From an uncultured bacterium (GTDB taxonomy: Bacteria > Planctomycetota > UBA8742 > UBA2392), in assembly GCA_938014885.1 (NCBI GenBank), contig CALLQI010000004.1, forward strand, positions 248,001 to 312,000: 64,000 nucleotides of DNA. Reading direction: 5' to 3'. Of the stretch, positions 8,744 through 16,338 are shown one piece after another; position 1 is the stretch's first letter, and each line of letters starts with the position of its first letter. The notes below the pieces were generated by a model. The model saw only the letters and a program-made list of their open reading frames with translations. It was not told the DNA's origin and did not search any database. Position numbers and translations under genes: made by a program.

Positions 8744-8775
8744 GTCAATGGTTGATGGTTGATGGTCAATGGTTC
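8744..8775. repeat. 7-bp repeat array (TGGTTGA/TCAATGG), left flank of the four-helix gene
   Basis: Units TCAATGG, TTGATGG, TTGATGG, TCAATGG in tandem. The stop codon of the four-helix-bundle gene (TGA at 8774-8776) lies at its edge. An imperfect reverse complement sits at 9192-9222, so the gene is bracketed by inverted copies. Confidence 0.8.
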
Positions 8776-9160
8776 AGGGCTTGGCTTGTTTGTCGGCAGG
8801 CTTCGCGCTTCGCATCACGGCGGTCCTCAAACGGAACAGTTTCCTGACCAGAAGAGATATCTCATCGCCCCGTTCCTTGGCCCAGTCGGGCACTACGTAA
8901 CCCAAGTCCCGCGCGAGAATCAACAGATACTCTGTTTCCGCCAGTGACCCCTCGGCGATGTTGAGAAACTTCGCATAGTCTTTGCCGGACAGCTTTTTCG
9001 AGCCTTCGGCAATGTTGGTGGGCACCGAACTTGCCGCCCGGCGCAACTGCGAGACCAGCCCGTAGCGCTCGTGGTCCGGAAAGGAAGCCGTAGTCTTGTA
9101 TACGTGCAGCACAAGCGAGTGCCCAAGCCGCCAGACCTCAAGGTCCTGGAACTTCTGCAT
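8774..9160 (-). CDS. Four-helix bundle protein (S23/IVS-encoded type)
   Basis: 128 residues of the family first seen inside 23S rRNA intervening sequences. Diagnostic segments: FQDLEVWRLGHSLVLHVY at the start, FPDHERYGLVSQLRRAASSV, PTNIAEGS, and LAETEYLLILARDLGY. It is predicted to form a small helical oligomer; its role is unclear, though the relative Avd is an accessory protein of diversity-generating retroelements (none is seen here). The start is an ATG after GGGGG. It is bracketed by inverted 7-bp repeat arrays that look like insertion boundaries, and it is not within rRNA. Confidence 0.9.
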   Translation of the reverse strand: MQKFQDLEVWRLGHSLVLHVYKTTASFPDHERYGLVSQLRRAASSVPTNIAEGSKKLSGKDYAKFLNIAEGSLAETEYLLILARDLGYVVPDWAKERGDEISLLVRKLFRLRTAVMRSAKPADKQAKP

Positions 9161-9191
9161 GCAACCCCCAATCAGACGCCCATAGGCCGCT

Positions 9192-9222
9192 AACCATTGA
9201 CGATTGACCATGAACCATCGAC
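9192..9222. repeat. 7-bp repeat array, right flank of the four-helix gene (inverted)
   Basis: Units CCATTGA, CGATTGA, CCATGAA, CCATCGA, the reverse complement of the TCAATGG/TTGATGG units at 8744-8775 with some changes. Together the two arrays bracket the four-helix-bundle gene. Confidence 0.75.
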
Positions 9223-9243
9223 GCGGGCGGCAAAGCCGCCCGC
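9223..9243 (-). terminator. Perfect 9-bp hairpin directly after dgt
   Basis: GCGGGCGGC, loop AAA, GCCGCCCGC, ending one base from the dgt stop codon. No T-run follows on the minus strand, so it may act as an RNA-stabilising or Rho-assisted end rather than a classical terminator. Confidence 0.55.
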
Positions 9244-10401
9244 CTACCACGTATCCGGGTCGAAGAGCTTCTTGTACTGCTCAAGGGCGTAGCGGTCGGT
9301 CATGCCTGAGATGTAGTCGCAGACCACGCGGTGTACGCGCTCGCCTTTCTCGACGCGCCTTGTAAAGCCGCCGGGCATCAGGTAGGGCACGCTTACGTAG
9401 CGTTCGAACATCGCGCGCATGAATCGGGTGCTCTTCTCCATACCCCGGCGCACGGTGCGGTTCATGTACAGCTTCTCAAACAGCATCCGCTTCAGCCCGA
9501 TCACCTTGGTCTTGAACTCGGGGCTGAAGTCGATCACCGGCTCACCGTCCCAGGCCAGCACGTCGTCAATCGACTTGAAGCCCGCGGCCTCAATGCGCCG
9601 CGACGAGTTCTGCAGCAGATCAGTCACCTGCAAGTCCTTCAGCCGTCGCACGAGCTGGTATCGCAGCAGGTCTTCCTCGCCCTGGGGCACGTTGGCGCGG
9701 GCGAACTGTTCGGCCTCGCGGAACAAGTCGCTGCTCTGGGCGCTTTCGACGGTCAAGAGGCCCGAGTACAGGCCGTCGTCCACGTCGTGTGCGTTGTAGC
9801 TGATCTCGTCAGCGTGGTTGGCGACCTGCGCTTCAAGGCTTGGTCCCTCGCGCTCGCTGAGGCCTTTGAACAGCGGCTTGTCGTAATCGGTGCGGTGTTT
9901 CATCAGGCCGTAGCGCACTTCGCGCGTCAGGTTCAGGCCTTCGAAGCGCGGCAGGTAGTGACGCTCCAGCTCATCGACGATGCGCAGGCTTTGCCCGTTG
10001 TGTTCGTAGCCGCCGTGGTCTTTCATCAGGTCGCGCATCGCGCGCTCGCCCGCGTGGCCGAACGGGGTATGCCCCAGGTCGTGCGCCAGGCTGATGGCCT
10101 CACACAGGTCTTCGTTCAGGCGCAGCGCGCGGGCAATCGTGCGCGCGCACTGGGCGACTTCGATGGTGTGGGTAAGGCGGGTGCGGAAGTGGTCGCCATG
10201 CCAGTTCAGGAAGACCTGCGTTTTGTACTCAAGGCGGCGGAAGGCGGCGCAGTGGATGATGCGGTCGCGATCACGCTGAAAGCAGCTGCGGTAAGGGTGC
10301 TCGTCTTCAGGAAAACGTCGTCCCTGGCTGCGCGCTGCATGGTGCGCGTAGGGTGCCAGCGCGGCGACCTCAAGAGCCTCAATCTGCGAGCGATCCTGCA
10401 T
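9244..10401 (-). CDS. dgt: Deoxyguanosinetriphosphate triphosphohydrolase-like HD protein
   Basis: 385-residue dNTP triphosphohydrolase that splits dNTPs to nucleoside plus tripolyphosphate. The HD motif is clear: RLTHTIEVAQ (first His), AHDLGHTPFGHAGE (HD pair), and a later NHADEISYNAHDVDDG with the final metal-binding Asp. The length and the short N-terminus match the bacterial dGTPase-like subfamily. The ATG at 10401 has GGAG six bases upstream. It is likely cotranscribed behind the epimerase gene (72-base gap). Confidence 0.93.
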   Translation of the reverse strand: MQDRSQIEALEVAALAPYAHHAARSQGRRFPEDEHPYRSCFQRDRDRIIHCAAFRRLEYKTQVFLNWHGDHFRTRLTHTIEVAQCARTIARALRLNEDLCEAISLAHDLGHTPFGHAGERAMRDLMKDHGGYEHNGQSLRIVDELERHYLPRFEGLNLTREVRYGLMKHRTDYDKPLFKGLSEREGPSLEAQVANHADEISYNAHDVDDGLYSGLLTVESAQSSDLFREAEQFARANVPQGEEDLLRYQLVRRLKDLQVTDLLQNSSRRIEAAGFKSIDDVLAWDGEPVIDFSPEFKTKVIGLKRMLFEKLYMNRTVRRGMEKSTRFMRAMFERYVSVPYLMPGGFTRRVEKGERVHRVVCDYISGMTDRYALEQYKKLFDPDTW

Positions 10402-10429
10402 AGCGTCTCCGGGCGTGGTACTGGAGTTT

Positions 10430-10482
10430 GGGGGCCAGGGGTTGGGGAAACACTACAACCCACAACCTAAACCCTACAACCT
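10430..10482. repeat. 7-8 bp CAACC/GGTTG repeat patch between dgt and the epimerase gene
   Basis: GGGGTTGGGG is followed by CTACAACC, CACAACC, TAAACC, CTACAACC, giving an imperfect inverted arrangement of the same kind as the arrays at 4164 and 8744. The epimerase stop codon (10474) lies inside it. Confidence 0.55.
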
Positions 10483-11442
10483 GCCTTGCTTCGTGAACCA
10501 TTCCTTCGCCTTCTTCAGCGACTCACGGATTGGCGTGAACTCCATCCCCAACTCCGTTCGTGATTTGGCCGTATCGTACTCAAACCGGTGCAGCGTGTAG
10601 CGGGCGATCCCGGCCAGCGGGTCCAGCCAGCGCGGCAGCAAGTATGTCCCCCAGCTTCCCAGCGTCGTCATCCAGCGCGGTACCGCCGGCCGCCACGGCG
10701 CGCCATGCTCGCGCGCCAGCTGCATCAGCTGCTGCAAGGTCAGCGTTTCGCCTACGCTTAGATACCGGTGGCCGGGCTTGCCCTTTTCCATCGCCAGCCG
10801 GTGATGGCGGCCCACATCATCCACGTCCACAAACGCGATTGGTACCTTCACCAGCATCGGGTAGCGGCCCTTGAACAGGTTGATCACCATCTGGCCGGTC
10901 GGAGTCGGCCTCACGTCGCCGGGGCCGATGGGCCCGCCGGGGCAAACGGTGATCACGGGCAGGCCGCGGGCGCCAAAACGCATCGCTTCGGCCTCGGAGA
11001 TGAACTTGCTGTCGATGTAGGCGTTGCGCAGCGGCGCGAAGTTCCAGACCTGGGCTTCATCGATGGGGCCTTCGCCCCGGGGCGCGCCGCAGGCGGCCGT
11101 GCTGCTCGTGAACACCACGCGCTCAATGCCGGCGTCGGTGCAGGCCTGAAGCACGTTGCGGGTGCCCAGCACGTTGTCGCGGAGCATGCGTTCGTAGCTG
11201 CTGAACAAGGCATACAGCGCAGCACAGTGGTACACGCGGTCGCAGTCGCGCAGCGCGGCTGCGATGCTTTCGGGCTGCAGCAGGTCGCCGGTGGCTTCTT
11301 CAACACCGAGGCCCTGCAGGTTGGTGCGCGGGCTGCTGGGGCGCAGCAGCACTTTCACCTGTTCTCCGGCCGCCACCAGCGCGCGCACGATGGCGCCGCC
11401 GATAAACCCGGTGCCGCCGGTAACCAGTGCCTTCTTCGCCAT
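10474..11442 (-). CDS. NAD-dependent epimerase/dehydratase, extended SDR (HpnA-like)
   Basis: 322 residues. N-terminal Rossmann motif VTGGTGFIGG (residues 7-16), TSSTAA catalytic Ser/Thr segment, YIDSK catalytic Tyr/Lys pair and VCPGGPIGPGD. Strand order and the sequence after PGGPIGPGD resemble hopanoid-associated sugar epimerase HpnA and dihydroflavonol reductase-like SDRs; with no hopanoid genes near, the substrate is unknown. The ATG is preceded by AAAGGA. It starts 33 bases from the divergent kinase start, so each promoter probably lies within the opposite gene. Confidence 0.88.
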   Translation of the reverse strand: MAKKALVTGGTGFIGGAIVRALVAAGEQVKVLLRPSSPRTNLQGLGVEEATGDLLQPESIAAALRDCDRVYHCAALYALFSSYERMLRDNVLGTRNVLQACTDAGIERVVFTSSTAACGAPRGEGPIDEAQVWNFAPLRNAYIDSKFISEAEAMRFGARGLPVITVCPGGPIGPGDVRPTPTGQMVINLFKGRYPMLVKVPIAFVDVDDVGRHHRLAMEKGKPGHRYLSVGETLTLQQLMQLAREHGAPWRPAVPRWMTTLGSWGTYLLPRWLDPLAGIARYTLHRFEYDTAKSRTELGMEFTPIRESLKKAKEWFTKQGRL

Positions 11443-11475
11443 GTATTGCGTCCTTTACGCCGCTACAATGCCTAC

Positions 11476-12726
11476 ATGGCGCAGGACGACAAGCAAGACT
11501 ATCAGCCCGTGGAAGAACGCACCCTGCTTGAGGTCGGCTCGGACAGTGCAGCCGCCAACGCAGCCGTAAACCCGGACGCCACCAAAGTGCTGATGCGACT
11601 TGGCCAGGTCGCCGTCACGCGCGAACTGGGCGCCGGCGGCATGGGCAAGGTCTACAAAGGAAAGCACCTGGGCCTGGACGTCCCGGTTGCTGTCAAAACC
11701 ATGGGCGCGCATATCAGCAACGACGCCATGGCCCGCGCGCGCTTCCTGCGTGAGGCCCGAACGGCGGCCAAGCTGGATCACCCCAACATCGTGCGCGTGC
11801 TGGACGTGAATGAGCAGGACCGCACGCCATACATCGTGATGGAGTTCGTGGACGGAACCGACCTATCGGCCCTGCTGAAAAAGCACGGCGGGCTGGACGG
11901 CATTGCCGCGATGAAGGTGATTGCACAGGTTGCTGACGGGCTGGCCAACGCGCATGGTCAGGGCATCGTGCACCGCGACATCAAGCCGCATAACATTTTC
12001 ATCAGCCGCGACGGCCGGGTGAAACTCGGTGACTTCGGCCTCGCGCGCGCGGTCGAGGCCACGACCGAGCTGACGATGCCGGGCGCGGCCATCGGCACCG
12101 CGCACTACATGAGCCCGGAACAAAGCCAGGGCCGCGAGCTGGACCAGCGCAGCGACATCTACAGCCTGGGCGTGACGGCGTTTCACCTAATCACCGGCGC
12201 TCCGCCCTACAGCGGCACCACGCCGGTCAGCATCGCCGTGCAGCACGTGAACAGCGACGTGCCCTACGACCGCGAAAAGTTCGGCCACCTGCCGGACCCG
12301 ATTGTGTACTTGCTGATCTCGATGACCGCCCGCGACCCCGCCCGCAGGCCAAGCGCCCGCGAAGTCGCCGACAAGCTGACGATGCTGATTGCGCAGCAGG
12401 GCGCCTCGCCACGCTTGAGTTCACTGGACGAGTTGCTCAAACACGGCAGCGCTTCGCAATTCGTGCCCGCCAGCCCAACGCCCGTGCCGCCGCCGGCACC
12501 GCAGTTCCAGTTCAGCCAGCCGCAGCAGCAGTCGCACATGCCGTCAATGCCGCACACGCAGCCCATGCCGCACCCCGGCGTGCACCCGGCAACGCACTTC
12601 CAGCCCTACCCGACGACGACCAGCAACTCCAACAAGCTGCTCTGGATCAGCCTGGCGGTAGTGGCCCTGCTGCTGTTGATGATGGGCGGCTGCGTGATGC
12701 TGGTGGCCTTCAGCGGCAGCCCTTAG
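11476..12726 (+). CDS. Hanks-type Ser/Thr protein kinase with C-terminal membrane anchor
   Basis: 416 residues. The kinase domain (about 45-300) has the Gly loop GAGGMGKVYKG, Lys in VAVKTM, HRDIKPHN catalytic loop, DFGLA, and GTAHYMSPEQ in the P+1 region, so it should be active. A Pro/Gln/His-rich linker (about 330-385) leads to a single C-terminal helix (WISLAVVALLLLMMGGCVML) with only a few residues outside, a tail-anchored layout unlike the usual PASTA or WD40 extensions. A longer reading from 10768 is only an overlap with the epimerase gene. No good ribosome site precedes the ATG. Confidence 0.92.
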   Translation: MAQDDKQDYQPVEERTLLEVGSDSAAANAAVNPDATKVLMRLGQVAVTRELGAGGMGKVYKGKHLGLDVPVAVKTMGAHISNDAMARARFLREARTAAKLDHPNIVRVLDVNEQDRTPYIVMEFVDGTDLSALLKKHGGLDGIAAMKVIAQVADGLANAHGQGIVHRDIKPHNIFISRDGRVKLGDFGLARAVEATTELTMPGAAIGTAHYMSPEQSQGRELDQRSDIYSLGVTAFHLITGAPPYSGTTPVSIAVQHVNSDVPYDREKFGHLPDPIVYLLISMTARDPARRPSAREVADKLTMLIAQQGASPRLSSLDELLKHGSASQFVPASPTPVPPPAPQFQFSQPQQQSHMPSMPHTQPMPHPGVHPATHFQPYPTTTSNSNKLLWISLAVVALLLLMMGGCVMLVAFSGSP

Positions 12727-12734
12727 CGCAACAC

Positions 12735-12877
12735 GGCAACTGCGTTCTCGCGCGGAGACGCCGAGACGCAGAGAGACTCTTCGCTGCCCTGGCCGTTATC
12801 CGTGTACACCCGTGGCTCCTACGCCGTGGCCGTTCTTCGTGGTTCTTCGGGGCGCTTCGTGGGACAACGCAGTTGCC
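12735..12877. repeat. Inverted-repeat mosaic, copy R3
   Basis: GGCAACTGCGTT followed by a CGCGGAGACG/GAGACGCAGAGA module, then ATCCGTGTACACCCGTGG, then CTTCGTGG units closing with CAACGCAGTTGCC. The linkers at both ends are reverse complements; the inner modules belong to different families, so this copy is only partly symmetrical. Confidence 0.8.
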
Positions 12878-12961
12878 GTGTTTTGTGTCTGCCGTTGAGG
12901 CCAGCCCGCCACGAGTTGTATTGGGCGGCCGTGCTCTGGGACGTCTGTGCCGGCGTGCTGA

Positions 12962-12982
12962 TTTTCATACTCAGTATGAAAA
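12962..12982. promoter_or_regulatory. Perfect palindrome, candidate operator of the peroxiredoxin gene
   Basis: Two 10-base arms, TTTTCATACT and AGTATGAAAA, around one C, lying just upstream of a plausible promoter for the selenocysteine peroxiredoxin. The A/T-rich symmetry stands out in GC-rich DNA. A redox-responsive repressor is a reasonable guess, but the regulator family cannot be named from this site alone. Confidence 0.5.
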
Positions 12983-12988
12983 AGTGTC

Positions 12989-13016
12989 TTGTCGGGGCTT
13001 GAGGCCGGATTATCAT
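12989..13016 (+). promoter_or_regulatory. Candidate sigma-70 promoter of the peroxiredoxin gene
   Basis: TTGTCG (12989-12994) and TATCAT (13011-13016) with a 16-base spacer, about 80 bases before the start codon and directly downstream of the palindrome at 12962. Inferred from consensus likeness only. Confidence 0.4.
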
Positions 13017-13097
13017 CCCCGGCCCGGGCGTTACGGTCGCGACGGCCGCAATCCCGGCCAGCCTGACAACTAACCAGGACACTGAAAGGAACCGGAC

Positions 13098-13682
13098 ATG
13101 GGCGTACAAGTGGGCTCCAAGGCCCCCGAATTCGCCGGCGATGCCGTGGTTGACGGCCAGTTCAAGCCGATCAAGCTCGCCGACTATAAGGGCAAGTGGG
13201 TGGTGTTGTTCTTCTACCCCCTCGATTTCACGTTTGTGTGACCGACGGAAATCGTGGCTTTCTCGGACCGTGTGGACGAGTTCAGAAAGCTCAACGCCGA
13301 GGTCATCGGCGCTTCCATCGACAGCAAGTTCAGCCACCTGGCGTGGACCAGCCAGCCGCGCGACAAAGGCGGCCTGGGCAAGATCAACTACCCGATCCTG
13401 TCCGACCTGACCAAGAACATCAGCCGCGACTACGGCGTGCTGCTTGAGCAGGCGGGCATCGCCCTGCGCGGCACCTTCGTCATCGACCCCGATGGCGTGG
13501 TCCGCAACATGGTCGTGCAGGACCTGCCGATCGGCCGCAACATCGACGACACGCTGCGCGTGTTGCAGGCCCTGCAGCACAACAAGGCCTCAGGCGAAGT
13601 CTGCCCGGCCAACTGGGGCAAGGAAAAGCAGGCCATCAACCCGGCCAAGGCCGGCGAGTGGTTTGCCAAAAATGCCAAGTAG
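13098..13682 (+). CDS. Selenocysteine-containing 2-Cys peroxiredoxin (AhpC/Prx1 type), TGA read through
   Basis: 194 residues when codon 48 (TGA, 13239-13241) is read as selenocysteine. The frame before it reads VVLFFYPLDFTFV and after it PTEIVAFSDRVDEF, so TGA sits exactly where the family has its peroxidatic Cys (FTFVCPTE). The resolving Cys is kept (GEVCPANW), as is the conserved Arg region, so this is a typical 2-Cys enzyme reducing peroxides with a Sec nucleophile. The ATG at 13098 has AAAGGA seven bases upstream. No frameshift or decay is seen on either side. A hairpin suited to SelB sits right after the TGA, and selD is in the same window. Standard annotation would cut this into an 82- or 142-residue fragment starting inside. 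Confidence 0.92.
13242..13266 (+). promoter_or_regulatory. Putative bacterial SECIS hairpin in the peroxiredoxin gene
   Basis: Immediately after the TGA: lower stem CCGA/TCGG, a two-base CG bulge on the 5' side, upper stem GAAA/TTTC, and apical loop TCGTGGC that contains the G-U dinucleotide favoured by SelB. Position and size match bacterial SECIS elements, which lie within the coding region just after the UGA. Confidence 0.75.
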
Positions 13683-13697
13683 TCTGCGTCAGCCAAA

Positions 13698-13732
13698 GAC
13701 GGGCCCCGCGCGGGCCCGTCTTTTCTTTTTTT
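13698..13732 (+). terminator. Strong rho-independent terminator after the peroxiredoxin gene
   Basis: GACGGGCCC and GGGCCCGTC form a perfect 9-bp stem with loop CGCGC, followed by TTTT-C-TTTTTTT. It lies 16 bases past the stop codon and separates the peroxiredoxin from gap. Confidence 0.92.
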
Positions 13733-13790
13733 GCCCGTTTACGCCACGTTCACGATCGCGAACTATGATCCGCTCCTACAGGAGACTCCC

Positions 13791-14810
13791 ATGGCTGCCG
13801 TGAAGATTGCCATCAATGGTTTCGGACGCATCGGGCGCACAGTGATCCGCATTGCCAAACTGCGCCGCCACTTTGACGTGGTGGCCGTGAACGACTTGGC
13901 CTCGCCTGAGGCGCTGGCCTACAACTTCAAATACGACAGCGTTCACCACACCTATCCCGGCGAGGTGAAGCTTGAAGGCGACACGCTCACCATCGACGGC
14001 GACCCGTTCAAGGTGCTTAGTGAGAAAGACCCGGCCAAGCTGCCCTGGCGCGATCTGGGCGTGGATTACGTCATCGAAAGCACCGGCAAGTTCACCAAGC
14101 TGGCCGACCTGCAACATCACCTGGATGCGGGCGCGCGGCGAGTGCTGATTACTGTGCCCACCAAAGACTACCTGGAAAGCACCGTGGTTCTGGGCGTGAA
14201 CGATGAAGTCGTGACGCCGAACGCGCGCATCATCAGCAACGCAAGCTGCACCACCAATTGCGCCGCCCCGATGGCCAAAGTCCTGCATGATGCGTTCGGC
14301 ATCAAGCGCGGGCTGCTGACCACCGTGCACGCCTACACCGCCGACCAGCGTCTGGTGGACACGCCGCACAAGGACTTCCGGCGCTCGCGCCATGCGGCCC
14401 TGAACATCATCCCCACCAGCACCGGGGCCGCGCGCGCGATCGGGCAAGTGATGCCGGCACTGAAGGGCAAGCTCGACGGGCTGGCGATGCGCGTGCCGGT
14501 ACCCGACGGCAGCGTGGTGGACCTGACCGTTGAGCTGGGCAAGCCCGCAACGCGGGACGAAATCAACGCTGCGTTTGCGCAAGCGGCCACGGGGGCGCTG
14601 AAAGGCATTCTGCAATACTGCACGGACCCGATTGTGAGCAGCGACATCATCGGCAACAGCCACAGCTGCATCTTTGACCCCGAGCTGACGCAGGTCATCG
14701 ACGGCAATTTCGTGAAGATCATTGGCTGGTACGACAACGAGTGGGGCTATTCGTGCCGCGTGGAAGACCTGATCGTCAAGATGGCACACCAGGACGGTTT
14801 GAAGGTGTAA
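13791..14810 (+). CDS. gap: Glyceraldehyde-3-phosphate dehydrogenase, type I
   Basis: 339 residues; oxidises glyceraldehyde 3-phosphate to 1,3-bisphosphoglycerate in glycolysis. NAD-binding INGFGRIGR at the N-terminus, the catalytic SNASCTTNC with nucleophile Cys153, HAYTADQ, and the WYDNEWGYS end segment are all present. The ATG at 13791 follows AGGAG with a six-base gap; the longer reading from 13731 would overlap the upstream promoter region. No phosphoglycerate kinase gene follows; the next 460 bases are a repeat mosaic. Confidence 0.97.
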   Translation: MAAVKIAINGFGRIGRTVIRIAKLRRHFDVVAVNDLASPEALAYNFKYDSVHHTYPGEVKLEGDTLTIDGDPFKVLSEKDPAKLPWRDLGVDYVIESTGKFTKLADLQHHLDAGARRVLITVPTKDYLESTVVLGVNDEVVTPNARIISNASCTTNCAAPMAKVLHDAFGIKRGLLTTVHAYTADQRLVDTPHKDFRRSRHAALNIIPTSTGAARAIGQVMPALKGKLDGLAMRVPVPDGSVVDLTVELGKPATRDEINAAFAQAATGALKGILQYCTDPIVSSDIIGNSHSCIFDPELTQVIDGNFVKIIGWYDNEWGYSCRVEDLIVKMAHQDGLKV

Positions 14811-14843
14811 CTCGGGCGACAAAAACAGTGTGGCCGCCAAGAA

Positions 14844-15182
14844 CGGCAAAGGCCTTCGAAACCACTAAGGGCCACTAAGAACCACGAAGATTGCGCTTAA
14901 CGGCAACAGCGTTCTCGCGCAGAGGCGCGGAGACGCAGAGAAACGCAGGCAGTTCTTGGCGCACTTGGCGACCTTGGCGGCTAAACGCTTTTCCCGATCA
15001 GCCACGGCGGCCTCTCGCAAGGTGCGCAACGAACTTGCAGTTGTAGTTAAGCTCAAAAGCAGTTGCCGTTCTTTGCGTCTCCGCGTCTCTGCGTGAGACC
15101 GCAGTTGCCGTTCTTCGTGGTTCTTTGTGGCCCTTAGTGGTTCCAAAGCAATGGCCCGTCTCCGCGTGAGATCGCAGTTGCC
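14844..15182. repeat. Nested inverted-repeat mosaic, copy R4
   Basis: Order on the left: CCACTAAG/CCACGAAG module, CGCGGAGACGCAGAG module, then CTTGGCGCACTTGGCG module; order on the right: GTCTCCGCGTCTCTGCG module, CTTCGTGG/CTTAGTGG module, and one extra CTCCGCGTGAG module. The mirrored order (A-B-D ... B'-A') shows nesting rather than simple dispersal. Confidence 0.85.
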
Positions 15183-15275
15183 CTTGGACTCAGCGCGATC
15201 CCCGCAGGCTTGCCCGGCGGCCGGTTTTCTTTCGCTCTTGCGGCCTTCGTTTGCGTTCCATGGATGGAGGCCGTC

Positions 15276-15881
15276 ATGAACATTGCAAAGCACCCCGCGA
15301 AGATTGTCCCGCTGATGTGGCTGGTGAATGTGATCGCGCTGGTGGCCGGCGTGTTCGGCCTGATGCACGTCCACGCCGACGCGCAGCAGGCCATGAAAGA
15401 TGCCGCAGCAGCCCCAGCCCCGGGCCAGCGCATTGTCTGGAAGGATTCGGTCGAGCACACGGACCACGGCAGTTTCGAGACGCGCCTGTCACCTATTGCG
15501 CGCCCGGTCGTGGACCTGCCGCCGGATGATGACGACCCGCCGCCGCCGCGCGAGAAAACCGACGCTGAACTGCAGGCCGAGCTTGAGCTTGCCCTGAACA
15601 AGACCTTCACCCTGCTGCGCATCTTCTATGGTGAAGGAGCCGAGCTGGCGAACAGCGCCACGCTGGCGGCCGGCGGCCTGAAGCTGCACCTGTTCAAGGG
15701 CAGCAACCTGAAGCAGATGCTGCAGAATTCGCGCAACGCAAACGCCCGCGCGCTGGCGCTGGACATCACCGTGCTGAGCATCGGCGCTGACCACATCGTG
15801 CTGAACGCCCCCAGCTTCGAGAAACCCGAAAAACGCTTCGAAGTCCGCCTCGAGTTCCGCGGCGACAGCGTAGCCCGCTGA
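15276..15881 (+). CDS. Membrane-anchored protein, PDZ-less paralogue of 1479-2612
   Basis: 201 residues: an N-terminal membrane helix (IVPLMWLVNVIALVAGVFGL), a short linker with a DDDDPPPPRE patch, and a globular domain to the end. It aligns with the first two thirds of the PDZ protein at 1479-2612 (VWKDSV/KWQDTV, LNKTFTLLRIFYG/LNREFMLDRLWYG, DITVLSIGADHIVLNAPS/DITVLAIERDHVLMKAPT) and stops where that protein continues to its PDZ. The ATG at 15276 has GGAGG five bases upstream. Its role is unknown; the pair may be two parts of one envelope complex. Confidence 0.75.
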   Translation: MNIAKHPAKIVPLMWLVNVIALVAGVFGLMHVHADAQQAMKDAAAAPAPGQRIVWKDSVEHTDHGSFETRLSPIARPVVDLPPDDDDPPPPREKTDAELQAELELALNKTFTLLRIFYGEGAELANSATLAAGGLKLHLFKGSNLKQMLQNSRNANARALALDITVLSIGADHIVLNAPSFEKPEKRFEVRLEFRGDSVAR

Positions 15882-15902
15882 TGCTGTTGGATCCGCGAAG
15901 CA

Positions 15903-16246
15903 CGGCAACTGCAATCCCACGCAGAGACGCGGAGACGCAGGAAACGGCAACTGCGTTGGAACCACTAAGCGCCACGAAGAACCACTAAGAACGGCAACCG
16001 CTTTCTCTTGTTCAATAGCAACTGCGACAGTGCGCAGGTGAGCTGTGCAGTGGAAGTTCACTGCGCACGTTGCGTACTTTGCGCGAGTTCGCCGTGGCCG
16101 CTTGAGAAAACCGTTCAACCGTCGAGATCGCCAAGTGCGCCAAGAACCTCTTGGCACTTCTCTGTGTCTCCGCGTCTTTGCGAGAGACTGCAGTTGCCGT
16201 TATCCATGTCTACCCATGTGCACCTGTGGTTCCAAAGCCGTTGCCG
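15903..16246. repeat. Inverted-repeat mosaic, copy R5
   Basis: GGCAACTGC linkers introduce a CGCAGAGACGCGGAGACGCAGG module, a CCACTAAG/CCACGAAG module and a TTGTTCAATAGCAACTGC module; the right half has CGCCAAGTGCGCCAAG, GTGTCTCCGCGTCTTTGCG and a CCATGTCTACCCATGTG module ending CCGTTGCCG. Extends nearly to the next gene. Confidence 0.8.
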
Positions 16247-16338
16247 TACCTGGTGGCGCATCGTGGTTCAGTGCAGTGGCTGGTCTTTGCGCGGGGTGTG
16301 CTATGGCGCGCGCTTTGTGGGCTTTGCATACTCGCGCC

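Noticed and set aside
8774..9160. 23S rRNA intervening sequence because of the four-helix-bundle (S23-type) gene
   Set aside because: No rRNA sequence surrounds the gene; it lies between ridA and dgt.
10768..11475. N-terminal extension of the kinase at 11476 by 236 residues
   Set aside because: The extension lies entirely over the epimerase gene on the other strand and has no domain; the kinase begins naturally at MAQDDKQ.
13098..13682. Peroxiredoxin as a pseudogene broken by a stop codon
   Set aside because: The stop is TGA only, sits exactly at the catalytic Cys, both sides are fully conserved, a suitable hairpin follows, and selD is present. Decay would not choose this position.
14844..15182. 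CRISPR array in the repeat regions
   Set aside because: Modules are not identical direct repeats with equal unique spacers; they are mixed families in inverted order, and no cas gene is nearby.
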